From positions 1,612,001 through 1,676,000 of the forward strand of contig NC_037325.1 of the NCBI RefSeq assembly GCF_000143535.2: a DNA stretch of 64,000 bases, written 5' to 3'. The position numbers and the translations under genes are program-made. The stretch comes from Botrytis cinerea B05.10 (Eukaryota; Ascomycota; Leotiomycetes; Helotiales; Sclerotiniaceae). Below, piece by piece: positions 27,372-38,979 of the stretch. The notes beneath the pieces are model-generated. The model did no database searches, was not told the DNA's origin, and saw nothing but the letters and a program-made list of their open reading frames with translations. How positions within the stretch are numbered: the stretch's first letter is position 1; every line of letters starts with the position of its first letter.

Positions 27372-30300
27372 ATGACCTGGCCTTCAACAATGAAGCCGAT
27401 ACTTAGATTGTGTCGTGCGAATAATTATTCAGAAGTACTCTCACCAGGTCCAAATATCGGTGGCAATCTTGGTATGTTTCCATTCCTGACGTTCATTCTA
27501 GCTCACGATCTCGTCTATCAATTACTTGATTGAGACTAATTTGTCTTCTCGATAGCTACTCATGTACGATCACTTTATCCAACAAGCCAGAAAAAGTACA
27601 AGAGATACACATCAACAGCTGCTTCTTCTACCACATCTGCTGTCCCGAAGACCGCGTCTCTTTCTACAGCTTCCTCTGCTGCTGTTACGCCGGATTTAAT
27701 CACCACTCCGTACTCGAATTTGACAATTGGTATAGCTCGCGAGACATACCCAAACGAAAAACGGGTTGCGATCACTCCACAAAATGCGCAATTGTTGATT
27801 AAGAAAGGGTTTTCCCGAGTCCTTGTCGAGCAAGGTGCTGGAGCCGAAGCCCAATTCACAGACGAGGCATACGAAACGGCAGGAGCTAAAATAGTAAATA
27901 GGAAGAATGTTTGGTCGGAGAGTGATATTCTTCTAAAGGTCCGCGCACCAACTGTGGAGGGACCTAATAATGAAGTCGACTCTCTCAAGAACAATGCAAC
28001 TCTCATCTCGTTTTTATATCCAGCGGTAAACAAAAATGTCGTGGAGAAATTGGCGCATCGAGAGGTCACTTCTTTTGCGATGGACATGATTCCTAGAATT
28101 TCTAGAGCTCAAGTTTTCGACGCTTTGAGGTATGCATGGCTTCTATGTCGCAGATAAATAGAATAAAAGCTCACATACTATCGTGAATAGTTCCATGGCT
28201 AATATCGCCGGTTATAAAGCCGTCTTGGAGGCTTCAAATCATTTTGGTCGTTACATGACTGGTCAAGTCACTGCTGCTGGGTAAGTAAATGTCCATATGT
28301 TGCTAGCGTTCTAGACTAATCAAGCGACTTCTAGAAAGGTACTTACTCAAGTATCCGCTTTTAGTTTACGTCATTAATTTATTTAGGTCCCCCCTTGTAA
28401 AGTGCTTGTCATCGGTGCTGGTGTGGCTGGTTTAAGTGCCATTGCAACAGTAAGTATTTGACTGTACTTTGTGACATAGATATTGATGGTTTTCCTAATT
28501 AGGCTCGACGCATGGGAGCAATCGTACGAGGATTTGATACCAGATCAGCTGCACGTGAGCAAGTTCAATCATTAGGTGCCGAATTCATTGAGGTAGATTT
28601 CAAAGAAGATGGATCTGGCGCCGGTGGTTATGGCAAAGAAATGTCAAAAGAGTTTATGGAGGCCGAAAAGAAATTATTTATGGAACAATGCCGTGAAGTT
28701 GATATCATCATTACTACTGCATTGATTCCGGGCCGCCCTGCTCCTAAATTGATTCACGAAGATGTAAGTTTTCAAAGACGGAAAATTGTCAAACCCAACC
28801 TAACTGAATCCACAGATGGTTGCAGCGATGAAACCTGGATCTGTCATCGTTGATTTGGCAGCCGAAGCTGGTGGCAATTGTGATGTTACTGTTCCAGGTC
28901 AATTAATTGAACATAAAGGAGTTAAAATTATAGGTTTGTGGTATGATTTAATGGGTTCTGAGGTAAAGCTGATTTAGTTTTAGGATATACCGATCTTCCT
29001 TCTCGACTGCCGACTCAATCTTCCACCTTGTACTCCAACAATATTACCAAGTTTCTTCTTTCTATTGCCCCTGAAGAGAAGCAATTCGGAATTGACCTCA
29101 AAGATGAAGTTGTTCGTGGTTCAATTGTCACTCACAATGGAGAAATCATACCCACTGCACCACGACCAGCTCCTGCAGCTCCAAAGACTGCCTCAGCTAT
29201 CAATGCCAATTCTCCGGCTGTCAATGCTGTACCTTTGACTCCTTGGCAAAAACAGACACGTGAAGTAGGGGCTATCACCGGTGGAATGAGTCTTGCTCTT
29301 CTTCTTGGTAAATCTACTGGGCCTTTGTTCATGAACAATGTCTTCACATTTGCACTGGCTGGATTGATTGGCTACAGAACTGTATGGGGAGTTGCTCCTG
29401 CTTTACATTCTCCACTCATGAGTGTTACAAATGCTATCTCAGGTATGGTCGGTGTAGGTGGTTTCTTCATCATGGGAGGTGGTCTTGTACCGCATACTAT
29501 TCCTCAAGCTCTCGGTGCTCTGTCTGTAATGCTTGCATTTGTAAATGTTTCTGGTGGATTTCTCATTACGAAGCGAATGTTAGATATGTTTAAGCGTAAG
29601 TATCATACTCGTTTCTAATGCCGCTTAGCTGACTTTCTACAGGACCAACTGATCCAAAGGAATATCCATGGTTATATGCTGTACCTGCTGTCGTTTTTGG
29701 TGCTGGGTATATAGCTGCTGCATCTACTGGTATGGCTGGGCTGGTTCAAGCAGGTTATATTGCTAGCAGTCTTCTGTGCATTGGTAATTCCACTTCTGCC
29801 ATTTTTACTGGAATAACTGCTAATTTTACTAGCATCATTATCTGGTCTTGCTTCTCAAACGACGGCGCGTCAAGGCAATCTTTTGGGCATTCTGGGTGTT
29901 GGAGTTGGTATACTCGCATCTCTAGCCGCAGTTGGATTTCCAGTTGAAGTTCTTGCGCAATTTGCCGCTGTTGCTGGTTGTGGAGCTATCATTGGTTAGT
30001 AACTGCTAGTTTCTTGCATGTAAAGAGGATATTCGACTAACGATTGTTCGTATTAGGATTGAGAATTGGGCGACGTACGACAGCAACTGACTTACCTCAA
30101 ACCGTCGCGGCACTTCACTCTGTGGTTGGTCTTGCTGCTGTTTTGACCAGTTTCGGATCAGTCATGGCAGATATTGGTGACATTTCACAACTTCACCTCG
30201 TAGCTGGATATATGGGTGTTCTCATTGGTAATTAATCACTTCTTACTTTTCTCGCCGTGTGTTAATATGTACTAGGCGGTGTTACGTTTACCGGATCTAT

Positions 30301-31383
30301 AGTAGCTTACCTTAAGCTCGCTGGTCGTATGTCTTCTAAACCAATTAGGCTCCCAGGTCCCAAACATTCAGTCAACTCTACTCTGCTTGCTCTTAATATG
30401 GCCAACATGGCAGCTTTCATTACTTTTGCACCCGCTGCGCCTGTAATTGCTGCATGCTGCTTGGGTGGTAATGCAGTTCTCAGTTTTATTAAAGGTTACA
30501 CAACTACTGCTGCTATTGGTGGAGCAGATATGCCTGTCGTTATTACAGTACTCAACGCATATTCCGGATTCGCAATTGTATCTGAAGGCTTCATGCTCGA
30601 TATGCCGCTTTTAACGACAGTTGGCTCTTTGATAGGAGTCAGTGGTTCGATCCTATCTTCTATCATGTGTGTCGGGATGAATCGGTCTATCGGAAACGTT
30701 CTCTTTGGAGGTATAGCTCCTACTGCAGAGGCTGAGCATAAAATCGAAGGACAAATCACGAAAACCAATATCGATGAAGTCGTAGAATCCCTTGAAAATG
30801 CCGAAAATGTTATCATCGTCGTTGGTTATGGTATGGCAGTTGCAAAAGCTCAATATGCTATCAGCGATATCACTCGGATGCTTAAGAGTAAAGGTATCAA
30901 CGTCAGATTTGCCATTCATCCCGTTGCTGGCCGTATGCCTGGTCAATGCAATGTTCTTCTCGCAGAAGCTAGCGTACCATACGATATTGTCCTCGAAATG
31001 GATGAAATTAATGATGATTTTGGAGAAACAGATGTAACACTTGTTATTGGCGCAAATGATACTGTTAATCCTATTGCTCTGGAACCAGGCTCCAGTATTG
31101 CTGGTATGCCTGTGTTACACGCATGGAAGAGTAAACAAGTAATTGTCATGAAGAGAGGTATGGCAAGTGGATATGCTGATGTGGTTAATCCGATGTTTTA
31201 TATGCCGGGTACGAGAATGCTCTTTGGTGATGCTAAGGATAGTTGTGATGGTAAGTTGCCTAATTCTGTTTGATATGCTTCTTTTGCTGGAGTGTTTGGG
31301 GTTTGAATATAGAGTGGTTGCTAACTTATGGATCAGCTATTAAAGGTGCACTTGAAGCTAGAAATCGTATGTATGACGTCTGA
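27372..31383 (+). CDS. NNT: mitochondrial proton-translocating NAD(P) transhydrogenase
   Basis: Thirteen exons give 1,105 residues in one frame: 27372-27471, 27556-28129, 28191-28280, 28335-28338, 28387-28449, 28503-28763, 28816-28933, 28984-29595, 29643-29783, 29833-29994, 30057-30227, 30276-31250, 31337-31383. The order is animal-like: domain I, which binds NAD(H), with G266-x-G-x-x-G271 (IGAGVAG); a multi-pass membrane domain II; domain III, which binds NADP(H), with [12 protein letters not shown] near 947 and the VAGRMPGQ and GANDTVNP motifs. The enzyme couples hydride transfer from NADH to NADP+ with proton entry across the inner mitochondrial membrane, supplying NADPH. The first 110 residues are basic and Ser/Thr-rich, as for a mitochondrial presequence. 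The start could also be the ATG at 27390. Exon 4 is only four bases. Confidence 0.95.
28335..28338 (+). other. 4-base micro-exon (AAAG) of the transhydrogenase gene
   Basis: Flanked by CTTCTAG upstream and GTACTT downstream. It completes GGA and adds AAG, giving [12 protein letters not shown] across exons 3-5. Skipping it would shift the frame, and the Lys belongs to a motif (TAAGKVPP) that I recall in bacterial PntA. The flanking introns are 54 and 48 bases. Confidence 0.8.
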
Positions 31384-33856
31384 GCGAAAGCAAACGAGAT
31401 AGCCGGCAATTCTATGACTGTTACTTGAGAGATCTCTTTCATAAGGTTACCTTGCTTTGCTGGCTGGGTAGATTTATCAAGCTGGGTATATAATTACCCA
31501 GAATTCGGATCGAGGGGATTATGGTAAAGGTTTAGGGGTCAAGGAAGGTAATTTGTCTATACGTGAGTGAGTTGGGCGTCGAATATAGGTTTTGGGTACA
31601 AACAGAAGGGCAGTCGAAGTGCAGAAAGAAGATGAGTAAATGAGAAAGAATATTCGATAGATGATAATTATTACATTCGTTTTCTTCCCCATTGTACGCT
31701 TTTCATGTTTTTGTGCTGTGATAGTCGATTAAGATCGGTCTGTGATACATTATCACATTGAAGTTGAGCGAGGCTAAGCATGAGACAGGACACTTTCTGG
31801 GTCTCGCATTTATAATATGCTCTTTGTTTGCATCAACATAGGTAAGATGGGATATGAACTACCGGTCGGTCCAGGGGACACAGATGAAGAGTTTGCCAAG
31901 TAAAAGCCAAGAACAACTGGAACAATTGCGTATAATAATACTAGAGAAGGAGATCAACAGACTATCGGGGCTGGTGTGCAATATGATAGCGGGAATACTT
32001 GATCTGGAGAACATTCAGATCCTAGCACAAATCTATGAACACAAGTTCTCCAATGGATAGAATTACCAACCAAGCGGAAATGATATGAAAGATAAAACAG
32101 AACATCGGACTCTTAGCATATTGTTGGACAGACGAGTACTAGACACTTCACACCAAGAATATCGCGAACAGAAGTGTTTCAGGCAGAGTGACTGAGGCTA
32201 CAAGAAGTTCTCTACGCACCATCCGCCACACAAAAGAGGCCGTTGAACGGGAGAGATTGAAGAAATCAAAGAAGACATAGGGCTTCATCATCTCATCAGA
32301 TGAAATAAGCTAGACAGTAGTCTTAAAACTCCACCCATACGCTGAGGCGTCCAATCAACGGAAAGAATATCATAGAAGGTCGAGTTGTTCCGAATGGAAG
32401 TGCTAGACCGCTTTAGTGCGGATAATGAGCCACCATAGAATTCCTTGTGCGTGAGTAATAGGCGCTGCGCTATACCATGGAATCTTACGGTCTCAGAGGA
32501 AGTTATTGACCGAAGCATAATTGGTGTGTTCGATACCTCACTCTGCATAGATCAAATCAACATAAGGATGCTGATATTTCATGGGAATTGTGTAGATCCG
32601 AACAGAAGAGGAGTATATCTCAAATGTGTGATACTCAGCCAACTTTTCAGCACATGAAAATTTGTGGAGGTAGTTATGCCACCTGAAATAGGAAATGAAA
32701 CCGCTCATCTGCGCGCTCATGAAGGTCTATATTGCTTCTCTGATGTATTACCAGGGGCTTCTAAAGATCGATTACGCTCAAGATGAGCCGGGCAGCTTTG
32801 ATGAGGGGCATACTAAGCCTCTGATATAAAGGTATCAACCCCAAAGATTCGGCTACAAATCAACTGGTGGTTCTCACACACAATGGCGAGATGACTTTGA
32901 TAAAGAAAGCAAACAACCTTGATCAAATTACAAAGCAAACCCAGCCAAAACAAACCATCCTATACAGTCCTGGGAGACTTTCTGCCCCCCAATCAAGATT
33001 GATCAACACTTATTTAGTGATTGGGAGTCTTATTCAACAGAATTTCCTTCTCCCAAAAACACATATTCGAGAAAGTTACAAAGGCGACGAAGATCACACA
33101 ACATATCTAAACACTAGCGCGTACAACACATAGTCTCAACGCAAAATCATTTTGCAACGCCAAAATCACATATGTGTTACCATCAATAGCGTATGACGCA
33201 AAGGCCAAGTACAAAGGACAGTCCAGGTCGAATAATTCTAAAGTATAACCAGGCAAGAGTTGTTGTGTACAGATAGTAGAGAGAACGATCGTCGCAGCGG
33301 CACCAGGAGTATATCTTAAGATCAACTCATACACCAATTTGAGCTTTGTAAGAGCTCACTTGAATTTAAACATATAAAGCTAAGCTAAATCATATTTCTA
33401 GAAACGATGGATCGTTTGGTGTAAAGAAAGTTATATCGGTGATATACACCATTCCGTTAATGGTCGGATTGGTATCTGTTTCAGTTTGATATAAGTTGTA
33501 TCGATCCGATAAACGTGGCAAATAAAAGCTCTCAGGATAGTGATCTAATTGGGGTGCCGATTCATCCTCCGGGTGTGGGGTGATCCGAAACCAGCACGGG
33601 CCGGGCCATTCACTTTCTGAAGCCGGCTAGCCGAAGCCTTGGCCGCTTTGCCAGATGCGGAACTAACAACAAGATCATGTTGATAATCCCCAAAGAGGTT
33701 TAAAAGAGGTTTCATAAAAGAATTTTTAGTATTACGAGGAATATATAAAATAAACTGCTCGATAAACCTTTGTTCCTGTAACGTTTATGCTATTTCCTCA
33801 TATGTTATACCTTTATTCCACATAACTAAATTTCTCATCATTTCTTTACAATCGAT
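31384..33856. other. 2.5-kb intergenic region with degenerate stretches
   Basis: No intact gene. The minus strand at about 32,290-32,640 is protein-like but spread over two frames with stops, suggesting a decayed gene that I cannot name. The stretch at about 33,545-33,665 is notably GC-richer than its surroundings and may be a promoter element cluster of the downstream gene. No repeat boundaries seen. Confidence 0.35.
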
Positions 33857-35644
33857 ATGACGGATCAAGAGTATTTAATATGGCTACAAAGCAGTATAGA
33901 TTATATGTTTCGCGAGCATGATTTGCTTCAAAGCGCACTGGTAACACCGGGATTCACGGGAGACAAAGTTGGGGACTGGGAAGAGAAGAAAGAATATGAG
34001 GGCAATCGTACTTTAGCCCACATTGGAGATAGTATTGTTCCGTTGGTTATACGGCATAAAACACTTCTTGTTGATGGAATGTCGCGTGGTATGTTTTAAA
34101 CGGGGAATCTTATAATATGTGCTGTTCTAATGTCGAAGAAAGCTGTGGCGAGTAATAAGTCGACGTGTATTACTAGCAGGAAACACCAGGAGGAAAGGGC
34201 AAATCTCCTGGGGATTGCGCCTCACTTGAAGCTGAATAAGCGTCTGGATGGAAAAGCAAATTCAACTACGTTACGTCTAGCACTTTGTTCGATTATCGGT
34301 GCTGTTTGGCAGGATTGTGATCATGACTTTACAATCATAACGAAAGTCGTGTATCGTCTTCTGTAAGTTGTGAATAAAATCCTTGCAAGACTTTAAAAGA
34401 TTTAATCAATAAAATTTAGAGTCGACCCATTGGTTCATGATGAAAGCCCAACGAATTCTTTCTCTAAAGATGCAGCGGTCATTGTTCCAAGCTTTTTTGA
34501 CGACTGTACATACGGCTACGAAATCCCGAACGTAGATTTAGCAAGCGGCTTTTTAGAGATGCTAGGAGAAGATCCGTTCGAAATCCTCAATCATTCTCAG
34601 ATATTTCGTCAGTATTTCCTGGAAAATTTTCTTTGTCTGAACGTTGTGCCTTGCGCTAACCCAAGCACAGCAGACGATACGTGTTTAGATACATTCTTCA
34701 ATTCCGAGGCTATGAATATTTTCGATCAGCAGCAAGATGTTACCGTATCAAGTCAAATACAAGATGCCACGGCTCTGAGTACAGAATCTTGTTTTTACCC
34801 AACGTCGTTCATCCCGACGCTTTCCAGTGGCTCATCTCAAAGTTCAAACACTATTCAACCGATGCATAACTCTGAGGCCAAAACTGCTTCTACAAAATCC
34901 ATCAAGAAAAGGAAAAGAGAGTCACATTTTGATAGCACTATTGGTCGAGGATCAACACCGGACTATCTCATTAATTATATGAGACTCGAAAAAGAGCGAT
35001 GTCATAATTCGGGCTTTCCCTTTGCCAGTGATGACTTTGATACAGCGATGAAGATAGCTTCTCCTGGTTTGAAGCTAGGAGATATCATCTTTCATCAACT
35101 GAAGATGCTATACTTCACGATTGGGAGCGGGGAGTCACTGGTGTCTTTGGCAAGCCTTCTTAAAATCAGACGCCGCTCGATAGCCGGAAAACAGCCTCCG
35201 GCAATGAACTCTTTGACAATAGTTGAGCGGATGAAAAAAGTTGAGCTTCTTAATACAAAGATTGCTTATAATGTCTTCGAGAGGAGATATCACATCTACC
35301 ATCTTTATACTGAAAGTCGCGCATTAAATCATAAAACGAGTGATGGCTTTGTCAACACCACGACTCAAAGCATGTTGACACATAGTGTATCAAGAATGGG
35401 AAACCCTCTAAATCTTGATGAAAAGCAAGTCACTCAAAAAATGCTTGAATTGTTGCATCCAGATTTAGTTCCTGGCGGTAAAGAATACCAAAAGAAGCTT
35501 AGGAGTATTGGCAGGATCAGAAAACTGGGCGAACGGTTTGAAATTTTAGTTAGGAAGTTTGGGTGTGGTATAATTGGATTACTACCGTTACCAGTAGATG
35601 ATCTTACTACTGAGTCAGCGTTTCATGCCAGTGATAGTCTGTAA
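33857..35644 (+). CDS. RNase III-fold protein with unknown C-terminal region
   Basis: Exons 33857-34088, 34143-34362 and 34420-35644 give 558 residues in one frame; the first acceptor (AAAG, 34142) is weak and was chosen because it keeps frame. Residues 1-150 resemble a single RNase III domain: YMFREHDLLQSALVTPG, then NRTLAHIGDSI for the signature usually written NERLEFLGDAV, and IIGAVWQD for EALIGAIYLD. The first acidic residue of the signature is Ala; its Asp is kept. The second acidic pair (D-x-x-E) is also replaced, so cleavage is unlikely. Residues 151-558 match nothing I know: a low-complexity Ser/Thr/Gln stretch, a nuclear-signal-like KKRKR at about 313, then a predicted helical region. 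No dsRNA-binding domain is seen. The stop lies 20 bases from the retrotransposon LTR. Paralogue of the gene at 50087. Confidence 0.65.
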
Positions 35645-35660
35645 GTTATTCTTAGCTTAA

Positions 35661-35664
35661 ATGT
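35661..35664. repeat. target-site duplication, left copy (ATGT)
   Basis: ATGT directly before the left LTR repeats as ATGT directly after the right LTR at 46634-46637. This is the short duplication expected from integrase-mediated insertion. A 5-bp duplication is not supported by the flanks. Confidence 0.8.
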
Positions 35665-35935
35665 TGTAAAAGTGTAGAAGGTGGTAATGGTCACACAAGA
35701 AAAGCCTTCGCATATACCAAGCATAGAGCAAGTGGCTACACGTAGTAAAATGGGGTGAATCGCTACATCGCGACAGCGAGGTGAGGGAGACGGTAGGAGC
35801 TGGGCACTCAATTCTTCAGGAGACAACTTTAGAAGGTAGAAAATTCGATGATATTTTTAGGTCTACAGAAGAGAAGCTATAAATACTAAACGTTGGTAGC
35901 ACGTGACCCTGAAGTCACGTGTTTTCACTCTCACA
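35665..35935 (-). repeat. 3' LTR of the Ty3/Gypsy element
   Basis: 271 bp, identical by eye to 46363-46633. The minus-strand start is TGTGAGAGTG and the end is CTTTTACA. It holds the palindrome CACGTGAC...GTCACGTG close to its minus-strand 5' end. Confidence 0.96.
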
Positions 35936-35949
35936 TTCCTCCCCACTTT
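35936..35949 (-). other. polypurine tract
   Basis: Read on the minus strand this is AAAGTGGGGAGGAA, directly before the 3' LTR, where plus-strand DNA synthesis is primed. Confidence 0.75.
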
Positions 35950-36015
35950 GGTCAATTGATCGCCCGATCAATTAAAGTCAAGAATCCAAACAACAATGCT
36001 CTTTTTGCTGCGATC

Positions 36016-36044
36016 ATAACTTCGCGAAAAGTTTGCGAAGTTAT
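36016..36044. repeat. 27-bp palindrome copy A
   Basis: Core 36017-36043: arms TAACTTCGC and GCGAAGTTA around the asymmetric spacer GAAAAGTTT. In this copy the arms extend to 12 bp (36014-36046), the longest of the five, and include ATAACTTCG on both sides. It lies 20 bases past the stop codon of the third ORF. Confidence 0.95.
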
Positions 36045-36066
36045 GAAATGCGTTTATCGTCTTCCT

Positions 36067-38958
36067 TTACGACTCTGGTTGAGAACTCCGACCAGCAAGC
36101 CTTCCACTGCGTCTCTCTCCAGGAATAACTTCACGTATTCTTCTTGAACCTCTTGGTCGCCCAGGGAGACCTCGACTGTTGGAAAGGCCACCTCTCATTA
36201 CGCCCGTAACTCCCTCGTTCTCGTCTCTTTCGTCGTTCAATCTCCTATCTTGTCCCGTGAGTTCGCGTCTTCTTCGTTTTACACGTCTGGTTCCTTGGGG
36301 AGAGGGGGCAGGGCTCGGGGGTTGGGGCGATGGAGGGGGAGTAGCATCTTCACCGCTGGTGTCTGTAGAGAATCCCAGCATTCCTTCTTCTTCATCGGCT
36401 GAAGCATATTTTCGTTTCTGTCCAGCTGCCGGTTCTACAGAGGCTACATAATAGTACGATTTTTCACCATAAGCCGATTCTTTAGAGATGACATCAGTGA
36501 AAGCGCGTTGATGTTGATGCCAAATTTCTTTCTGATGTCGACGGTACCAATCATGGAATTCGTCGTCAGTCATTTCGAGGAGGAGTGAAGCTTCGATGAG
36601 AACGGAGTGATCATCCCATGGCAATCTCCCGACAAGAGCTTGTTCGACAGGGTTTTCAGTAATCAGATGGCATTCGGCAGCAAACCCTGGAATTTCGTGT
36701 TGTCCATCCCACGTGACTGTCTTGTTGAAGATTGGCTTCAAGTTGCTGTGGGCATCCCTCAGGTCTTGGTACTTCATGCCATTCTCGAGGATCGGATCCA
36801 AGGTTCCATCATATCTTTTCTTCACAGCCGTATATGGAACAATTGTGGCTGCGAACGGCTCATCCCCGTACGCGTCCATGTATGGCCGGATAGAGGTAGG
36901 GTTCCCTCCAGCTACGAGTGCCCACGAGTTATTCCGTCCATTCATGTACTGATCGGACTTCGTCAAGTTGGTGTAACTCTGGTGTCGTCTCTTAGCTGTG
37001 ATATCATGAAAGAATCCATGATCGAAGATCATCTTGCCCTTGCCAAGCGTACTTTCAGCCAAGGTTCTCCAGTCTGTATCGTTCAGAGCGGAAGGTTTAA
37101 CCCTTCCGTGTACGACTTCAGTTTGCGACGTATTCTCACCATTTTCGTCATGGGAATGTACGACGTACGCTGTAATGTGATCCGCTACCTTGTAGTCGGA
37201 TACGGTATACAGGTCCCTAGCATTTCCATGCACAAAGGTGCGATCAAAGTCTTCCTCTGCTTGGATGATGAGCGCAGGGAATGGTACCGTCACCAAGCGG
37301 TACTCCTGATCCATGCGTTGTTTAGCCACTTCTCTCCAAAGCATCAGGTCTTGTCTGCAGCCTTGCTGCCAAGGGGCGTAGTAGCAGTGATGAGCGAAGC
37401 CAAGTCCCTGCTTTTCGTACCGGTTGTGGTGACAATACATTTTTATCGATGCAGACACAGAATCGGAACATCGGTCCATCAACATAGTGAGGATTGGATC
37501 AGTAGCCAACGCTCTTCGTCTACCTACTTCATGAACTTTTGTGAGGGTGGCGGGTGGCTCCAGTTCGAACGCTGGCTCACTAGCTGAGGGATTTAAGGGT
37601 CGAAACTTCAAAACTCCAAGGATCCTCTTCTTCCTTTCCTTGTTCGCGCCTTCGTTTAGCTTGAACCAGGCGAAGTACTTGTCGTGTATCCGCACGTCGT
37701 CGATACGGTCCCTGCGTTTATACACAGTTTTGAAACGGTGGACAAGATACTCGCTCTTCACTCGAGTAGTTTTGAGGCCTAGCACGTTCGCTAGGTGGCG
37801 GAGGTGGAAGTTGCAAAGTCCTTCAGGTCTGCGCGGAATTAATTCGGCCATGGTCATCCAGCCGATTTGTTTGGCCACGAATTTTTCTTTCAAGGCTAGG
37901 TACCAGTCCTTTGATACTAGAGCCTCCGGTGGGCATTTGCACGATTCGGGCTGTTCCACATTTTCTGCCTCCTCCTCACTTCCCAATGGTGCAGCTTGTC
38001 TCACGATCCACTTATCCATCAAGCAATTTTGTCGCGGCTCTTTGTCTTCTTCAGCCACTGTGACTCCCAATCTTGACCATCTCTCCAGGTTTGCGATCAC
38101 TTCCTCATTGGGAGGTGGAGATGGTATGGCACTGAATTCAATGTGTGAGTCTCCTGCCGGTGGGACGTCTTCCGAGTAGTCGGAACTTTCCTCTCCAAGC
38201 ATTCCGACCATATTGTACTTAAGGCCAAGTTGTTTTCGACTCTCGTCATCCCACTCAAAGGCTTTAAGTTCTTGCTCAGGGTCGAGGACTTTGAAAGCCA
38301 TCCTAAACTCAGAAGGCATCAAGTGTCTGTTAACCCGCACTCCAGGCTTGGGGGGGCTTGTCAGTCGGCGTATGAGCTCTCCATTGACCACTTCTAGTAA
38401 CGTGTCGGGGTCAGCCAATTTGACTACTTTGGTTAGCTCATATTGGAACCTAGTTCCGTATGTCATGATGAGGATTGTGGCGAAGGTAACGCCTTTACGA
38501 GAATGGTGCCACAGCAGGCTGAGTTTGTCGATAGCCTTTTGTCGCATGCGCCGAATCTTTTCTATTCTTGTGAGAGTCTCTTTGTTGTCGATCTTCATTT
38601 GCTTCGTCGATACATTGGCTTTGATGTGGAGATTATCTCGAATGATGGTGATCATGGACATTTCTTTCAGGTTGTCTCCGCAGTCTTTCTGAGCATCAAC
38701 CCAGTTATTGAACTCTAAGTACTTGGCGTATCGTTCTTCTTCCGGAAATGTTTGGATGGCTTCATGGGCCCTCATCATTGCTAGTATAGCTTCGTTCCCT
38801 GCAGTTATTATCGCATTGTGTCGCATGTGCTGAAGTCGTATGTCTGACACATCAATCATCATGGCCTGATCTTGTTCTTCCTCATTGCCACTAGGGGCTG
38901 GAGATTGGTTGTCTGATGAATGGTGGCCTGAACCTGTACTATTGTCTTCGTCCGACAT
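36067..38958 (-). CDS. unrecognised third ORF of the retrotransposon
   Basis: 963 residues, uninterrupted, placed after integrase where env-like genes sit in some Gypsy elements. There is no signal peptide or membrane segment, so it is not an envelope. The first 35 residues are acidic and Ser-rich. The body is soluble-looking with local His/Cys clusters (CKCPP, HHCYYAPWQQGC) and several Trp-rich patches. The last 130 residues hold a Pro/Ser tract, a strong basic motif (RRVKRRRRE) that could be a nuclear signal, and an Arg/Gly-rich end. I recognise no nuclease, recombinase or methylase signature. Palindrome copies A and B flank it at 20-21 bases on each side, in the same orientation. It could be captured host sequence or an element-specific nucleic-acid-binding protein. 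Confidence 0.75.
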   Translation of the reverse strand: MSDEDNSTGSGHHSSDNQSPAPSGNEEEQDQAMMIDVSDIRLQHMRHNAIITAGNEAILAMMRAHEAIQTFPEEERYAKYLEFNNWVDAQKDCGDNLKEMSMITIIRDNLHIKANVSTKQMKIDNKETLTRIEKIRRMRQKAIDKLSLLWHHSRKGVTFATILIMTYGTRFQYELTKVVKLADPDTLLEVVNGELIRRLTSPPKPGVRVNRHLMPSEFRMAFKVLDPEQELKAFEWDDESRKQLGLKYNMVGMLGEESSDYSEDVPPAGDSHIEFSAIPSPPPNEEVIANLERWSRLGVTVAEEDKEPRQNCLMDKWIVRQAAPLGSEEEAENVEQPESCKCPPEALVSKDWYLALKEKFVAKQIGWMTMAELIPRRPEGLCNFHLRHLANVLGLKTTRVKSEYLVHRFKTVYKRRDRIDDVRIHDKYFAWFKLNEGANKERKKRILGVLKFRPLNPSASEPAFELEPPATLTKVHEVGRRRALATDPILTMLMDRCSDSVSASIKMYCHHNRYEKQGLGFAHHCYYAPWQQGCRQDLMLWREVAKQRMDQEYRLVTVPFPALIIQAEEDFDRTFVHGNARDLYTVSDYKVADHITAYVVHSHDENGENTSQTEVVHGRVKPSALNDTDWRTLAESTLGKGKMIFDHGFFHDITAKRRHQSYTNLTKSDQYMNGRNNSWALVAGGNPTSIRPYMDAYGDEPFAATIVPYTAVKKRYDGTLDPILENGMKYQDLRDAHSNLKPIFNKTVTWDGQHEIPGFAAECHLITENPVEQALVGRLPWDDHSVLIEASLLLEMTDDEFHDWYRRHQKEIWHQHQRAFTDVISKESAYGEKSYYYVASVEPAAGQKRKYASADEEEGMLGFSTDTSGEDATPPPSPQPPSPAPSPQGTRRVKRRRRELTGQDRRLNDERDENEGVTGVMRGGLSNSRGLPGRPRGSRRIREVIPGERRSGRLAGRSSQPES

Positions 38959-38979
38959 CGTGAAAGTCTGTGTTGAATG

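Noticed and set aside
34089..34138. Acceptor at 34138 for intron 1 of the RNase III-fold gene, implying a frameshift pseudogene
   Set aside because: The AG four bases further (34142) restores frame, giving a 558-residue product, so a break is not required.
36016..36044. Palindrome copy A as a true phage P1 loxP site
   Set aside because: Only the outer nine bases of each arm agree; the total length is 29 rather than 34, and the spacer and inner arm bases differ. The likeness is noted, not taken as homology.
36607..38692. Plus-strand ORFs of up to 326 codons inside the element
   Set aside because: Antisense to the 963-residue minus-strand ORF; no motifs.
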